A stretch of 64,000 nt of DNA from NCBI RefSeq assembly GCF_001649575.2, contig NC_051450.1, positions 12,363,980-12,427,979 on the forward strand, written 5' to 3'. The stretch is from Kryptolebias marmoratus (Eukaryota > Chordata > Actinopteri > Cyprinodontiformes > Rivulidae). Numbering within the stretch: position 1 is the stretch's first letter; each line of letters starts with the position of its first letter. This document shows, one piece after another, positions 51,701-62,514 of this stretch. A program made the position numbers and the translations under genes. The notes beneath the pieces are model-generated. The model was not told the origin of the DNA. It searched no databases and saw only the letters and a list, made by a program, of their open reading frames with translations.

Positions 51701-54700
51701 GGAATTCAATTTGTATCTCATTGTGCTGCACTATGTCTGAGCAGAGCGTATTGTGGGTGGACAAGGGAAAGGAGAGCTGGACAAGACCTGGAAAGCCAGT
51801 GACTTCCACCAAATGACTGATTACGGAGGCCTCTGCATATAGATATTAAACATTCTGAATCATTGCTACATCTAGGACATTTGTCCCCTGGGCACTAAAT
51901 AATACTGCATGCATCTTTATGAATGACATGGTTACGACGAGACTGAACAAGATAATAACTTCGATGGCTGCAATAAAGGGAAAAAAAAAGCAGTCAAGGA
52001 TTGCGATAATCTTGCTGACAATAGCAGGTCAGTTTGGGAATCAAGCTCATCACAAAGTAAGCCCTCTCTGGAAACTGCAGCGCTATATATCAAATATTGC
52101 TGGAAAATGATCTACATCTCTAAAACTGACATGAAGGTGGATGGGGATACAAGCCTGAAGCACATAAAATATGATGTTGAAACTAAATGGAGATTCTTTT
52201 TTTTTTCTATGTTATTAAAACTTTGCCACTCAACAGCTCCGGTATTTGGAGATCTTTTCACTCGGCACTTCTTGGTGAACCATAAAGAAATCTGAAAAAT
52301 AACTTTTAAAGAAACTCACTGGTATAAGAGGTGTTGAAGGCAAGAACGTATCCTAAAAACGGCTGCTGAATATTGCAATTAAAAGGCAGAGAGTTGAAGT
52401 ATTTACTTAAATATTGTCTTCATTTGTGGGGTTTTGCAGACAACAAAACAAAGAGAACTAGAAATCTAAATAATATGTGGATCTTTTGACCACATTAGAA
52501 AAACTTCAAATTTATCAAAATACATGAATGTATGTCACCAGTAGGCGGTCAGTTTATAAAAATGTAAAAAAAAAAATGTAATGGCATAGCATTCATTAAG
52601 CAAATGCATATCTTTCTTCATTAAAATCCACCCAGTGGCTCATGAGATATTTTGCTAACAGACAGACAGTGTTGACTAACAGTTAATGTCAAAGTTTTAA
52701 GCAAAGATCAATGTGTAGCGCTATAGTCAATGTGTTTTCTAAGCTGGCCTGAGGCTGCCATCTTGAATGGGGTTGACTCCAAAAATTAATTAGTTGTTGA
52801 GGTTCATCCAGTGATTACTTTACTTTCTTCATTAAAATCCGTTCAGTCATTGTTATATATGTTGCTAACATGACAAACATAGACAAGGGCAAAAACATTA
52901 TTGCCCACTACCAAAGGTGAAAAAATGATAATTTAACCACAGAATTATGTTTTTGTGGTCAGGAAACCATTTCTGGGCCAACCAGTGGCCATGACAAATC
53001 TGCTGCACATAAAAGCAAGTGAGACTTTTTTGTCCTTGTACTTAACAAGATACCTGGACCTTGGGTATCAGCCGACAGCTGACTGATTGCCAATCTAATT
53101 AAAAAAGTAGGAAACTGCTTTTCTGACTGGGAGAAAGACACTGCGAGAGGACACAAAAGGCTCAACCTGAGCGCTGTTACACTTGCTGAGATGTATGGCG
53201 GGGGCATTATTGTTTCACCCAAGTCACAGATCCAAATTGACAAATGTGTGAGAGGCAGCATGGTGGAACATGCCACGCTGGAAACTGAGGCTGTCATGTT
53301 GCACGTCATGCTTCTGATTCCACCACACCGGGAAGCTATTTCAAAGGACACACTCAGATGGAGCTTCACTGCTTGTTTCACACGGCATAAATAGAAAAAA
53401 AGGACAGGTTTTGGCAGCATAGCACAGGGTGGAGGGGTCTTAGAAGTGTGATACTGGTGTGAATTTTTTTTTTTATCCATTTTTTCCCCATTATTACTTA
53501 AGACTAAAATAGTATTTAAGCACAGGCAATGAGGTGGAAGAAAACCGTGATATTTTTAAGAAATTCCAAATAAAGTGTGAACCTTTCCTGCAGAAAGAAA
53601 GTTGCAGAGAACTAGAAGTACATTTGTTAAAAAAAGAAAATAATTACATAATATGGGATTGAAATTTTACCCTCTTTTTTACAGTTAAGAATGGCTTCAT
53701 TTTTACTAATACACAAACTACCAAATATATGAATCAAATTGGTAAATCAGGACCTGAAATCACATTTATCCTTTAAATTCTGAAAACCACAGACATAAAA
53801 TCCAGTTTTACTAGTTTCTTTTAATGATTTTCATTCAGGTATTTGATGAGAATGATGATTTCTACCCCTTTGTTTTTGCTTTAATACTAAAGGGTAACAA
53901 GTGTTTTTCAAACTCACAGCAGCTTTAGTGTATTTCTTATTTAGATTGGCTGATATTATGAACATCGGCATTAGCAAATGCATGTTTACACATCAAGCAG
54001 ACATAAAGCCTGTTTAAAGTCACTCAAAGTCCTTTCTGATCCCATATGGTGCCGCTATTGTAGAAAAAAAGTTTCCTTTGCTGCTTTCTGCTGCTACTGA
54101 CTTGTCCAGCAGAGTACAGTTGATTTATAAAATGTTTTTCCACTGAAAACAGATGGATGATGGCCATCTGGGTGAACTTTTAACCAGAACTGTTAAGTTC
54201 CAAAACAATGTGCTATTGTGATTCTGAAATAATGCATGTAAAGCTCTTGGCAAAACTGGGCATTTCATATCATAGTTAGTCATGCTGTAAAAACACATTT
54301 TGGCACTGGGAATATGTTGCTCAGAAGGCCATTGCCTTTAAACAGGAAACAGGAGTTCAAACTTTTTTATGAGTCAAAACCTTCAGAATCTGTGACTTCG
54401 TGATAAGGGTTTTTTCCCCCTAGTTTTTACAAGCAGCAACTGGTAGATCAAAGTAAAGACAATAATAACTGGTGCAGAATTTCAGCACACACACCAACCA
54501 ATTGAAAAGAAAAATCCCCACAAGTCCAATTTGCACAAATGCAACCATGTGCCCCTCCCCACTCCACACACACACACAAATGCCACAAATGGTGGGTGAG
54601 CTGAATGCCACAACACTGATTACTACATCAAACAGCATCAGTTCCTTGAAATGTCAGTCATCTCCTGTGATCTCTTCACTCCCTGTACTGCCTCCACCTA

Positions 54701-57700
54701 GCATCAGGGGCGACACTCCAGTCGGCGACTTGTAATTACAAGTACCGCTTAGGTGTGTCAGAACACTGCAGGCAGCTCTGATCTCAGCGGGAACCGCAAA
54801 CTCGGACGTCTTCAAAAAAAAACAGCACAAGGTAGCGTGGCAGATAGTGGTGTAATTGATGATAGAGATCTGTGTAATTCAATCAGCCCTAATGGGAATG
54901 CCTGGAGAGGCAGAAATCCTTTGATCATGGCACTTTGAGAAGCACGTCTTTATTCCAAAAGCAGCAGACACTTCAGCAGAGCACATGCTCGCTTTAACCT
55001 GAGTCCTCTAGTTAAAGGATGACCCACCGATTGTTCTTACCAAATTAGCACTTCATTCAATAGTCCTTTGTTAAACACCCTAGCTCGTGCATCATCAGCC
55101 TTCGACAGCTTTCTTTCAACTATAAGAGCAAAAATACCTGCCATGAAATTATACGCTCTGTATTTTTAGCGTTGCTCATTTGCCTTGTAACGCAGTTTCT
55201 CCCCAGCACAGGAAAAAAAAAAGTCAAACAACACAGCGCATATCATAAACACCCCATTCCAAGTTGTTTTGTCAAAGGGGAGATGGAGGGGGGAAAAAAA
55301 ATAATAGAAAATTATGCATTAATAAAAGCTGAGTTGCTTGTGATTGACAGCTGAAAAGAACACCTATATTTGGAAGCTGACATTTCACATAATTACCTTT
55401 CTACTGAACCGCTACAAAAAAACAGACGTGCCCTGACAACGGCAAAAAGTTGCTTGTGAATAGACAGGCGGCGCTCCCCAGTGAGTATACCGTCCTAGAA
55501 TAAATGTATAAATTGGATTTTCATCTCTGACCTCATCGCATATCCGTGCCTCACCTGTTAAAATGTTCTCTGTATTCCTTCGCCACCCTCTGCATCAAGG
55601 TCTTTAATCTAAAAGCAAATGAGAAGAGAGTGAAAACCCACATAAGTCACAGTCTATCTTTATTTAGCTGGTGGCAGCAATTTGTGGGAAGCGCCAAACA
55701 ATAACGGCGAGTCTTATCTCTTTATTTGAAAGCCACACACCTAAATGCAGCTATTGTGGGGACGTGTGGGAGCAATTTATAAACAGCCGTGCTTTTTAAT
55801 TTCGGCGCTCTTTGTACCTGCTGCTCTCCTCTGTGGGGTCCTTCTCATCGATGATCGCGATCACCACCAGCTTGCCTGAGGTCGCAGACAAGAGTCACAA
55901 ATTACAATCGGACACACAAAAAGATGCTGCGGAGACAACAGCAGGCCACTTAGATGCTCTGTGGGAGATCACCTCACAACGGGCACAAAGAGGCACAGCG
56001 GTGGGTTTATTCATTAATCACTTAAAGATTAAAAGTGGGCCTGTTTGTGCTTTTTTTGGTGTAAGAGCTATTTAGGTGCTATTCAAAACCCAAAGCCCAT
56101 GACATGACAGATAGGTCTTAAAAAAAAAAAAAAAAAAAAAGTCTTGTGACTAAACTTAAATTATTTCCTATTCAAACTGGTATGTTTTGAGGCTGGAAGC
56201 CAACAAACGATTGGATGAGAGTGCCAGCCTGCCCCCTGCTGCTCACTGCTGCGGAGAGGTTACGTAAAGTGAACGGATGGCCTCGCATCAAGAGAAGGAG
56301 AAACAGCAAACACGGAAGAAGTGCGGGTATCACAATCACCTCAACATGCATTCAAAATAGCTCAACTCCACCAAGGTCTGGGACTGTTTAGGAAACAAGG
56401 AAGCGCAGAAGAGAAATGTTCATTTCTGGCGTGTCGGTGTTTTCCCTCCGCACTACCGCGTCACGGGAGTTCCACCTGCGGGAATACGCATAATTAACTC
56501 TGTGCAGTTTTTGAACACCTAACAAGGTGCACAGGATCTGCTGTTGCAGTAGCAGGATTTTTTTTTTTCTACGGAGCTGGAATAATCAGCCATAAACATC
56601 ATTCATCTTTGTGCTGTCAGAAGGTGTACTGGGATTTTGCTACATCACTGTAAGCTTTAAGTCAAGGATAAGCTTTTCTGAAGTAAAACAAAAAAACATT
56701 TAAGTCTTGTATAAATGGTGTTCCTGTTGTAAATTAAATTGTTTCTTTTGTGATTTAGAGACTAAAAACACCCCTTCAAACAGCGCCTGAGTAGTAAAAG
56801 TGTTTACATTCCCTTTCATGGTTAAACGTTCTCTGTGTTGCGACAGTGAAGTTCGAAATGCACATATGCTTTTCACATATTACAGGTAGAGTCATTAAAG
56901 TGCCACAGGCTTTTCACTTGATAGAAAAAGTGACAGTAATTACAGTAACAGTGTGATAAATGTAGCACTGCAGTCTAATAACATTATAGTCTTTAATAAA
57001 AGATTCTACATCTGATTATAAAATCTCCAGATGTAACAAACACAAAACCAATTTTCAAAAAAGCTACATTTACTGAAAATGAAAATTGAATTTCATTACA
57101 AGCATTTTAAACCCAAAATAATTATGTTTTGTCTACATGGTGATGAGTTGTTGGTTTTTTTTTTATTCACTTTTTTAAAAAAGCTGGAATGAAAAGAGTA
57201 ATGGGGATATAGTTTTAAATAAAAGATCACTTTTTCTGTGGTTCACAGCATACAAAAAAAACTACTCAAAAATAAACAAATGAATAAATACTTTTTGGGG
57301 AGCCCACAGGTAAAATATGTCAATGTTAAGTACATCTTGCACACTCAGTTCAAAAGTCCAAAAAATGTAGGAAGACGAAATGTTTTACTGTTGCCTTTTT
57401 TGAGGGGGTGGGGACTTTATTATTGGTAGAAAATTCCCTTGAGCAGTTTTAGAGTTCAATAAATCTAAAGTCCCACTCCAGCGGTTTGTAACTCTATGAA
57501 GAATCAACTGTGTTGATCCAAATTGTACTTTTTAAAGTCTTGCTAATAAAAAAAAAAAAAACCACTGACAGCAGAACTATGAATATGGAAACCATTAGAC
57601 TTATTAAACACCAGTAAACTTATCAACTACAATCTAAAAGCCTTAAATAAAATCTTATCAGCAGCAGCATGAACCTGCTAGCTAAATTAAATGATAGCGG

Positions 57701-60287
57701 AAAATAATCCTCAGTCTGTGCATATTTCTCATTACTTCAAACACTTTGAGTGTCTCTTTGCTACACCTGCACAGACATTTTAAAATAATTCTTCTCTTCC
57801 AATCTTATTAGGAGAACTTCATCATTTTCTCAGCCTGCTGTCCTCTTACATCAAGCCTCCGTGCATAAAGTTTTGGGTCATTTGTGACCCACAGATGAGG
57901 TAAAGCTACAGAAACACAAGCCTGGTTTTCTTTTGACTTGATTATACATCGTCACGCATGTTAAGGTGTCAAGGATTCATAACATCCAAAGCCATGATCA
58001 CCTACTGCTTGAAAGGTTTTATGAATAAAATCTTGCTTCACGTTTTAATGCACCATAAAGCGTTTGTGAATCCGTCATAAACGATCACGTCCTCCGAGGT
58101 AAAAAAAGAGTTTCTGGTGAAAGCTTAAAAGACGTGTTCGCTCTTGTGCAGTGATGTAATCTAATTTAATACATCCATCCGAGAACTCGCATCATACTTC
58201 CTGAAATCTGCTAAAGCAGCTCCCCCATCTAATCCACTGGGTTAGGGAGTTTATTGTTTACCCAGCTGATAATGTTTACCGACTGGTTTGGTGTGTAAAT
58301 CCCGTATTAATATGCAGTGAGATTCAGGGGTCAAACAGAATGGAAAACAAAAAGAATTTGTGCACAAGTACAAACATTTTATTATGGTAATAAATAAGTT
58401 TTTGTGTTATTGTGGTTATTTCCACCTCTGGAAAACAATATTTCTATCCACCTCGATGAAAAGAGAACTGATCTAATATATTCAAATAGATTTTACTTCA
58501 ATATGCAACTGCTTCATCTCTCGGTCTGTGTTTTGGTCCCTTAAATCATGGCACATAAAAGATCTAATTTACAGTTTCAGGCTCTTCGCTGATTTCCGTC
58601 ATGCCAGTATTTAGATGTGGGCACTGAGTTCTGTCTGCTTATGACTTATGAAGTGTGGGATAGGGGATTTTCAAGCATAAAATGTCATCCCACCGGCTGC
58701 ACTGAGCCCCAGTGCATGAAAATTGATACTTGGTTGAAAAGGTTGAAGACACTTCAGCAACAAGGCGGCTGGCATTTTTTGTATTTATTTATTCATTTCT
58801 CCACACATTCACATCAACCTAAACTGCAAATTTTCAATCAGTCACGCATTGTTTATCCAATTAACATGACACACAGAGTATTTTATAAGCACAGATGTTA
58901 TTACTAAGCACCAAGTTTGGCGTAGATCAGCAAGAAAGCAAATCATTTCAGCAGCATCCAACCACCTGCAGGGCATCAAATATTAAGAACCTAAATAGGA
59001 CCTTTTAAAGCTTGTTTAGATGGTACAAAATGCTTTATAATGCGTTTCCTATTCACATTCACACAGGGCTTTTTATTACATATACTACATGTTTTACCCC
59101 TAGAATCACACACCAATTAGCTTATCAGCATGGGGGGTTTAGTCTCTTGCCTAAAAGCATTTCGACACATGGAGGGCTGGGCATCAAACCACCAACCTTC
59201 CAGTTAGAGGGCCACCGCTGATCCACAACCGCCTCAGTGTTCTCAGTAAAAAGGGAAAATGCTGTACCTAATATTAGAAAAGCACAGCTTTTCTGCACAG
59301 AGCACCAATTTACTGCTGTTTAAGAGGCAGTTTGTATTTCCATCTTGCACTTAAATTACCTTTTCAAGGAAAACTGTATTTGAACAAGAATATGGGCTAT
59401 TTCTGGAGGGCAAGGAGACTTTTCTTTTTTTTCCCCTTTTTTTAAACGCAGCCTAAATACCAAAGTAAGGCAGGTATTCCTACATGGACTCCTGATAACA
59501 GCTGCTCTGAATGTTAATATCTTATTCATTTTTTTTATTTTAAAGCTGCCACATGTTGACCACACATTTGAGGGTGAGGCTGGTAAACATTAGGGAGTTC
59601 ATTATATAATAAAATTGTGCTGACACGATTCAAATGATGAATGCTTGTATTTAATATGCAGTTCGAAAATGCTTACGAGTGACTTTAATTCCCTGGTCGT
59701 AAAAGAGTAAAAAAAAGACCCAAAGGCACAAAAAACAACAATAAAATGCACAGTTTATGCACAAGTTAAAATAAAATAATTCAAATTAGGCTCAGGGAAA
59801 AAAACACTGACTTGAATTTATTCTGGCAAAGCATAGGAGAGGGAAAAAAGCAAGAAAAAAATACTAAACATGTCCCAAATTTGAATTTGATATGTAAGCA
59901 TTTTCTACTTTTCTTTACTTTATAGGAATAAAATGAATATTGTGAGGATTTGCACTGCTGTGTGGGAAATATTTAATCTAAAAAAAAAACTAAAAAAAAC
60001 TATCTAACTATTGAGGAAACAATAGTCCCAGATAAATGTTTAGTGAAGTTTTATAGAAGTCAATAGTGTGAATACAAAAAACTATGAACTTTGTTGCAAA
60101 ATAACGATTTTTAGACAAACAAAAGCACAACTAAAAGACGAGAATGAAATTTGGGAGTTGTATTATGTATGAAAACGGAATACGCCACCTGTTTCTCCGA
60201 GCTCATACAGCGTAAAGCCATCGATCTGAAGGTATCCTTGAAAGCGCTCTTTGTTCACCCACGATGACAAGACACCATCCTCGTATT
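42470..60287 (-). CDS. tmx3: TMX3, thioredoxin-related transmembrane protein 3 (3' half, seven exons)
   Basis: This is an ER-membrane protein of the PDI family; family members catalyse thiol-disulfide exchange on folding proteins in the ER lumen. The spliced CDS is join of 42470-42736, 45722-45790, 47187-47316, 51331-51387, 55555-55608, 55818-55875 and 60189-60287, complemented. All introns are GT-AG, and the 734 coding bases give two bases of a split codon, 243 residues and a stop in one frame. Numbering from the first whole codon, residues 1-155 match the end of domain b and domain b' of vertebrate TMX3, 163-184 form the membrane helix, and 185-243 form an acidic cytosolic tail ending KKTD. 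The catalytic CGHC thioredoxin domain and signal peptide are not here: they belong to exons beyond the right edge. Family assignment rests on near colinearity with human TMX3 as I remember it (454 residues), including the blocks YEDG..LSSW, FQFGHMDGNDYIN and LLGCFLFGLPLGVIS. Paralogues TMX1, TMX2 and TMX4 do not have this domain arrangement. Confidence 0.96.
42737..45721 (-). other. tmx3: TMX3 intron
   Basis: GT-AG intron in phase 0, 2985 bp. Contains no exon-like segment that fits the frame. 45170-45430 is GC-richer, but its open frames on both strands are shadows. Confidence 0.85.
45722..45790 (-). CDS. tmx3: TMX3 exon: juxtamembrane segment
   Basis: A 69-bp, phase 0-0 exon of 23 codons, with acceptor CTTCCTGCAG and consensus donor ATTATG/gtaagt. 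The peptide reads AYGGDGFIQRIKRVAFDARS then TIM, matching AQGGDSILQRLKRIVFDAKS in human. It is a basic amphipathic stretch just before the membrane helix on the lumenal side. Being a multiple of three with phase 0 at both ends, it could be skipped in frame. Confidence 0.94.
45791..47186 (-). other. tmx3: TMX3 intron
   Basis: GT-AG intron in phase 0, 1396 bp. Has a run of nine or ten C near 45950 and long A/T runs at 46202 and 46360. 46450-46730 is repeat-like in texture but not assigned. Confidence 0.85.
47187..47316 (-). CDS. tmx3: TMX3 exon: VPSVIILNTSNEQYF, end of domain b'
   Basis: A 130-bp exon preceded by a T-rich tract and CCTCAG, ending TCTGCACAG/gtcaga. C completes Gly and 43 codons follow, ending in phase 0. 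The peptide starts EVAVPSVIILNTSNEQYF, against ELTVPTVVVLNTSNQQYF in human; the Pro after Val is at the usual cis-proline position of thioredoxin folds. NTSN contains an N-x-S/T sequon (NTS) and NGS near the end is a second one, so two potential N-glycosylation sites fall in this exon; use of either is inference. Confidence 0.95.
47600..48310. repeat. Family B MITE-like element in TMX3 intron
   Basis: Left arm (47600-47700) has ATTATTATCTTAGCTGTTGT and ATGACCTCAGTTTGGAGAAA. The right arm (48180-48310) contains the inverse, including GAGCTATCTCTAACGGTTAA and AGATATTAATTCTTCATAA. The two arms are degenerate inverted repeats of about 100 bases or more. Confidence 0.6.
48707..48737. repeat. (AC)n microsatellite in TMX3 intron
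   Basis: About fifteen uninterrupted AC units. Confidence 0.97.
48943..48979. repeat. Imperfect (CA)n in TMX3 intron
   Basis: CA units interrupted by AA and CTACC. Confidence 0.9.
49690..50165 (-). repeat. Family A repeat, two monomers with GC-rich end, in TMX3 intron
   Basis: GGTTGACTCCAAAAGGTAAT at about 49741 and GGCTGACTCCAAAAGCTAAT at about 50007 mark two monomers about 265 bp apart. The right end, after a CA-rich stretch, carries ATTATCCCCCGCCGCC, which is the reverse complement of the GGGGGATAATG-type end seen at 63460. Confidence 0.78.
51331..51387 (-). CDS. tmx3: TMX3 exon: DFQFGHMDGNDYINSLIM
   Basis: A 57-bp exon with acceptor CTCATCTCCAG and a strong donor ATGGG/gtgagtgtct. G completes Arg, 18 codons follow, and GG is left for a Gly codon. 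The peptide DFQFGHMDGNDYINSLIM is almost identical to human DFQFGHMDGNDYINTLLM, the most conserved block in this half of TMX3. A donor one base earlier (ATGG/ggtgag) is possible on paper but would break the frame into the following exon, so GG is kept in the exon. Confidence 0.95.
51447..51447. other. Ambiguous base (N) after a C run
   Basis: Single N following six C, 60 bases upstream (in gene direction) of the TMX3 exon 51387-51331. It is an unresolved homopolymer length and does not touch the splice acceptor. Confidence 0.95.
52600..52925 (-). repeat. Family A repeat in TMX3 intron
   Basis: AAAATCCACCCAGTGGCTCA with GAGATATTTTGCTAACAGAC at about 52622-52664, then GGTTGACTCCAAAAATTAAT near 52770 and a second AAAATCCGTTCAGT near 52843. 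It ends at AACATTATTGCCCACTACC, a diverged form of the GC-rich end. Confidence 0.75.
55555..55608 (-). CDS. tmx3: TMX3 exon: helix LKTLMQRVAKEYREHFN
   Basis: A 54-bp exon with acceptor TGCTTTTAG and donor AACAG/gtgaggc. One base completes Arg, then 17 codons, then AG. The peptide LKTLMQRVAKEYREHFN is a predicted amphipathic helix and matches LKSIIQEVARDYRDLFH of human TMX3. The phase pattern (1 base, whole codons, 2 bases) is shared with the next exon, so either could be skipped without shifting the frame; whether that happens cannot be told from DNA. Confidence 0.92.
55609..55817 (-). other. tmx3: TMX3 intron (short)
   Basis: 209 bp, splitting an Arg codon (AG/A), with no repeats. Confidence 0.9.
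55818..55875 (-). CDS. tmx3: TMX3 exon: start of domain b' (GKLVVIAIIDEK)
   Basis: A 58-bp exon with acceptor CGACCTCAG and donor CAG/gtacaaag. GC completes the Gly codon left by the previous exon, then 18 codons, then AG. The peptide KLVVIAIIDEKDPTEESS is the first beta strand and turn of a thioredoxin-like fold and matches human KLVALAVIDEKNTSVEHT. The spacing to the next exon (209 bp) makes this the only short intron in the visible part of the gene. Confidence 0.93.
56120..56140. repeat. Poly(A) run of 21 in TMX3 intron
   Basis: Uninterrupted A run. It could be the relic tail of a retroposon, but no recognisable body precedes it. Confidence 0.9.
58985..59225 (+). repeat. Teleost interspersed repeat fragment in TMX3 intron
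   Basis: CATTCACACAGGGCTTTTTA, then AGTCTCTTGCCTAAAAGCAT, TTCGACACATGGAGGGCTGG and ATCAAACCACCAACCTTCCA. The order (CATTCACAC, TGTCTTGCCCAAGGACA-like, TTCGACAC, GGGxATCGAACC-like) is that of a common teleost repeat. The open frame across it is a repeat shadow. Confidence 0.6.
60189..60287 (-). CDS. tmx3: TMX3 exon: end of domain b
   Basis: First TMX3 exon in the window, 99 bp. On the minus strand it follows a TTGTGTTGCAG acceptor and ends ACAG before gtggcg. The first two bases (AA) finish a Glu codon begun upstream, then come 32 codons and one leftover G. The peptide begins YEDGVLSSWVNKERF and ends FTLYELGET; human TMX3 has YEDGDLSSWINRERF and FLLYELGDT at this place. The donor is gtggcg, weaker than the other donors in this gene but still GT. 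Confidence 0.94.
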
Positions 60288-60994
60288 CTGCAACACAAGG
60301 AGACCGAATCATTCAAAAACAGAAGGACAGAGCGGCTTTCAGACATTCAGCCTGTCAATATCAAAAGCAAGGCAGACCGATGTATTGACTGCTGGACTGC
60401 CAGAAGATCACAATGTTTGCTGCGTGCAACTCATCGGGGGGTGAAAAGTAAGACTCAAGTGGAGCATTCAAAGACACAGGGCAGCTAAACAATGATCAAA
60501 GCAGCCTGAAGTAGACAGGAAGGCTATTTAGGGTCATAAACAACACAATAGTTTGATTCAGGGTGAGCAAATAGAGAATCGGTGTAGATGTAAACCAACA
60601 AATGTAACAAAAACCTTTTTTAAGCTGGTCTGTTTGCAATCCCCCCCTCGTATTTTGTTTTATTTATCAAATAACAGGTTGTCAAAAATATACCATTTAC
60701 AGCCAGCGGTTCTGTTTTCCCTCCTGCATTGATTTTGACAACTATTATCAATGTTGTGCTTGAAAAGCAAGAAAAAAAAACATTTTTATTTAGGTGAAGG
60801 CTTTACTGTATTTTATGGAATAAATTTAGAAAATTGCATCTCGTTAAATAAAAAAAAAAAAATGGTGCAAGAAACACTTGAAATTAAAGGCCATTAAATG
60901 TTTTTTGAAGGAATGAATATTACACACCATCTTTAGAGTAAGGCCATCTTTTTTCGATAAATGATGAAATCTTATACAATATGACAAGATGTCA

Positions 60995-61280
60995 CGCTCA
61001 AAGTGTGTGTTGTGAATGACTCTCAGCTACTACCACATCAAATTTCAGCTCAATATCTGTAAAACTGACTAAATTCTAGACACTTTTGTGTTGGCTAATC
61101 CTGATTTGCTGTGGCAGCCATATTGTAATAATAATATTACAGCCATATTATTGAAAGAAGTTAGTTGTAGAAGTTTCAGTAAAAAGTGTCTAATGGTTTA
61201 TGAGATATTTTGGTAACAGATAGACACAGAAACACACACACACAAGCAAAAACCTTTTTGTCTTTGGGCGGCAGATGATA
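60995..61280 (-). repeat. Family A repeat in TMX3 intron
   Basis: Begins near ATGACTCTCAGCTACTACC and continues with TTTCAGCTCAATATCTGTAA, GCTGTGGCAGCCATATTG and TTATGAGATATTTTGGTAAC in the reverse family A order. A small local duplication (ATATTACAGCCATATTATTG) interrupts the middle. Confidence 0.75.
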
Positions 61281-61650
61281 AAAAGGATGAGAAGAATCAG
61301 TTTTCTTCCTGAATGTGAACCCCATTGTTTCTCCACTAACATCTGGAGGCAACGTGAAAAAAAAAAGTCGCTGGTAGTAAAAACGATGTTAGGGTTTAAT
61401 AAAAAGAAGAAAAAAAAAGGCAGAGTGGGAAAAGGCTACAGGATGCTCATAATTAACGACAAAAGTAGCCAGGACCTCATTATGACACGGTAATAAGTTA
61501 TCACGACCTTTCTGCTACCATTAAAGTAATTACAAGAACACTGATGACTTTTAACACAAATCTTGCGCTGCGAAGCCTCGGAGGAGCTGGGAGCATAATG
61601 CAGAACATGACAACTTAAAACCTTGAACAAGCTTTTAAATCCTTAAAGTT

Positions 61651-61672
61651 GAAATTTCACGCTGCCCTACAG
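61651..61672 (+). repeat. 22-bp perfect direct repeat, copy 1
   Basis: GAAATTTCACGCTGCC plus CTACAG; identical to 61951-61972. Flanking bases do not match. Confidence 0.9.
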
Positions 61673-61731
61673 TAGTTTGAGAACCTGTTTTCAGCGCTGC
61701 TGCGAAGGCAGACGAGCCGGGTTGTAAAGCC

Positions 61732-61742
61732 TGCTGAGTCAG
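61732..61742 (+). promoter_or_regulatory. Candidate MARE/NF-E2-type site TGCTGAGTCAG
   Basis: TGCTGAGTCAG matches the core of Maf recognition and NF-E2/Nrf elements. It sits in a high-complexity part of a TMX3 intron. A single match of this length is weak evidence on its own. Confidence 0.25.
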
Positions 61743-61950
61743 TCGATCTAGCAGACATTCCAAAGACTTCTTTTCCACAGATGTTGTGGCTTTATAGACA
61801 GCATGCAGCATGCCCAAATTTTCCCCCCAGAAGCAGCAGAACGAGGGTGGGGGGGAGGTTGTACGGTCTGATGAAGCTCTCCTACACTGACTCAACTCAC
61901 TTCACCTTGAAACAAATTAGAGCTGCTCTCGCCCCGAGCGCAGGGCCTCA

Positions 61951-61972
61951 GAAATTTCACGCTGCCCTACAG
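61951..61972 (+). repeat. 22-bp perfect direct repeat, copy 2
   Basis: Same 22 bases as 61651-61672, starting exactly 300 bp later. The flanks on both sides are unrelated to those of copy 1. Confidence 0.9.
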
Positions 61973-62514
61973 GAGCCTGTCAGCCAAGAGTTCACACAGC
62001 AGGAGACGACGTGCAGAGATGAGGGGCAGGAGGGAGAATAAAAACAGACAGCGGGAGGGGGGGGGAGGATGATCCCCGTGTCAGAGTTTGGAGCAGAGGT
62101 GGGAAGGAGCTCTGACACTTCTCGAGGATGAAGGTTAATGGCACAGAAGACCTCCAAGACTATGCAAATAGAAAGAAACAGAAGCACTGGGAGTCGCGTA
62201 GGAGAACAAGCAAGGAGAAAGGTAGCGCCATCAAAGATGAGTCAAAACACAGGAGGTAGATGAGGGTAAAAATATGAATGATTTAATAAGCTAACAGCTT
62301 TTTCTCCCAAGTAATATTTTAGGAACAGCTGCAAGTTATTTTATGTTCAGAGTTTGGAGACGAAGTGTTTGTCGTAAAAAACTGGTGCACTTCGATGTTA
62401 TATAAAAGTTGTATAGAGAAGTGCTTTGATTTTCACAGTAAAACACTTTATTTTAAAGATAGAGTGACATTTCTAATTCAAGCAAAGAAAAAAGTTTGTA
62501 TTCTATCAGTTATA

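Larger units (their letters stand above)
51388..55554 (-). other. tmx3: TMX3 intron
   Basis: 4167 bp, splitting an Arg codon (AG/G). Contains one family A copy. The longest unspliced frame of the window (52959-53480, 173 codons, minus) lies here and is treated as chance. 54720-54930 has balanced composition and ATTA/TAAT motifs. Confidence 0.85.
55876..60188 (-). other. tmx3: TMX3 intron
   Basis: 4313 bp, splitting a Gly codon (G/GC). Contains the 21-A run and one teleost repeat fragment; the rest is AT-rich unique DNA. Confidence 0.85.

Noticed and set aside
52959..53480. Longest open frame in the window, 173 codons, minus strand, inside a TMX3 intron
   Set aside because: No recognisable domain, Ser/Leu-rich composition, no splice-site support, and not in the TMX3 frame. 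A frame of this length is expected now and then in 64 kb.
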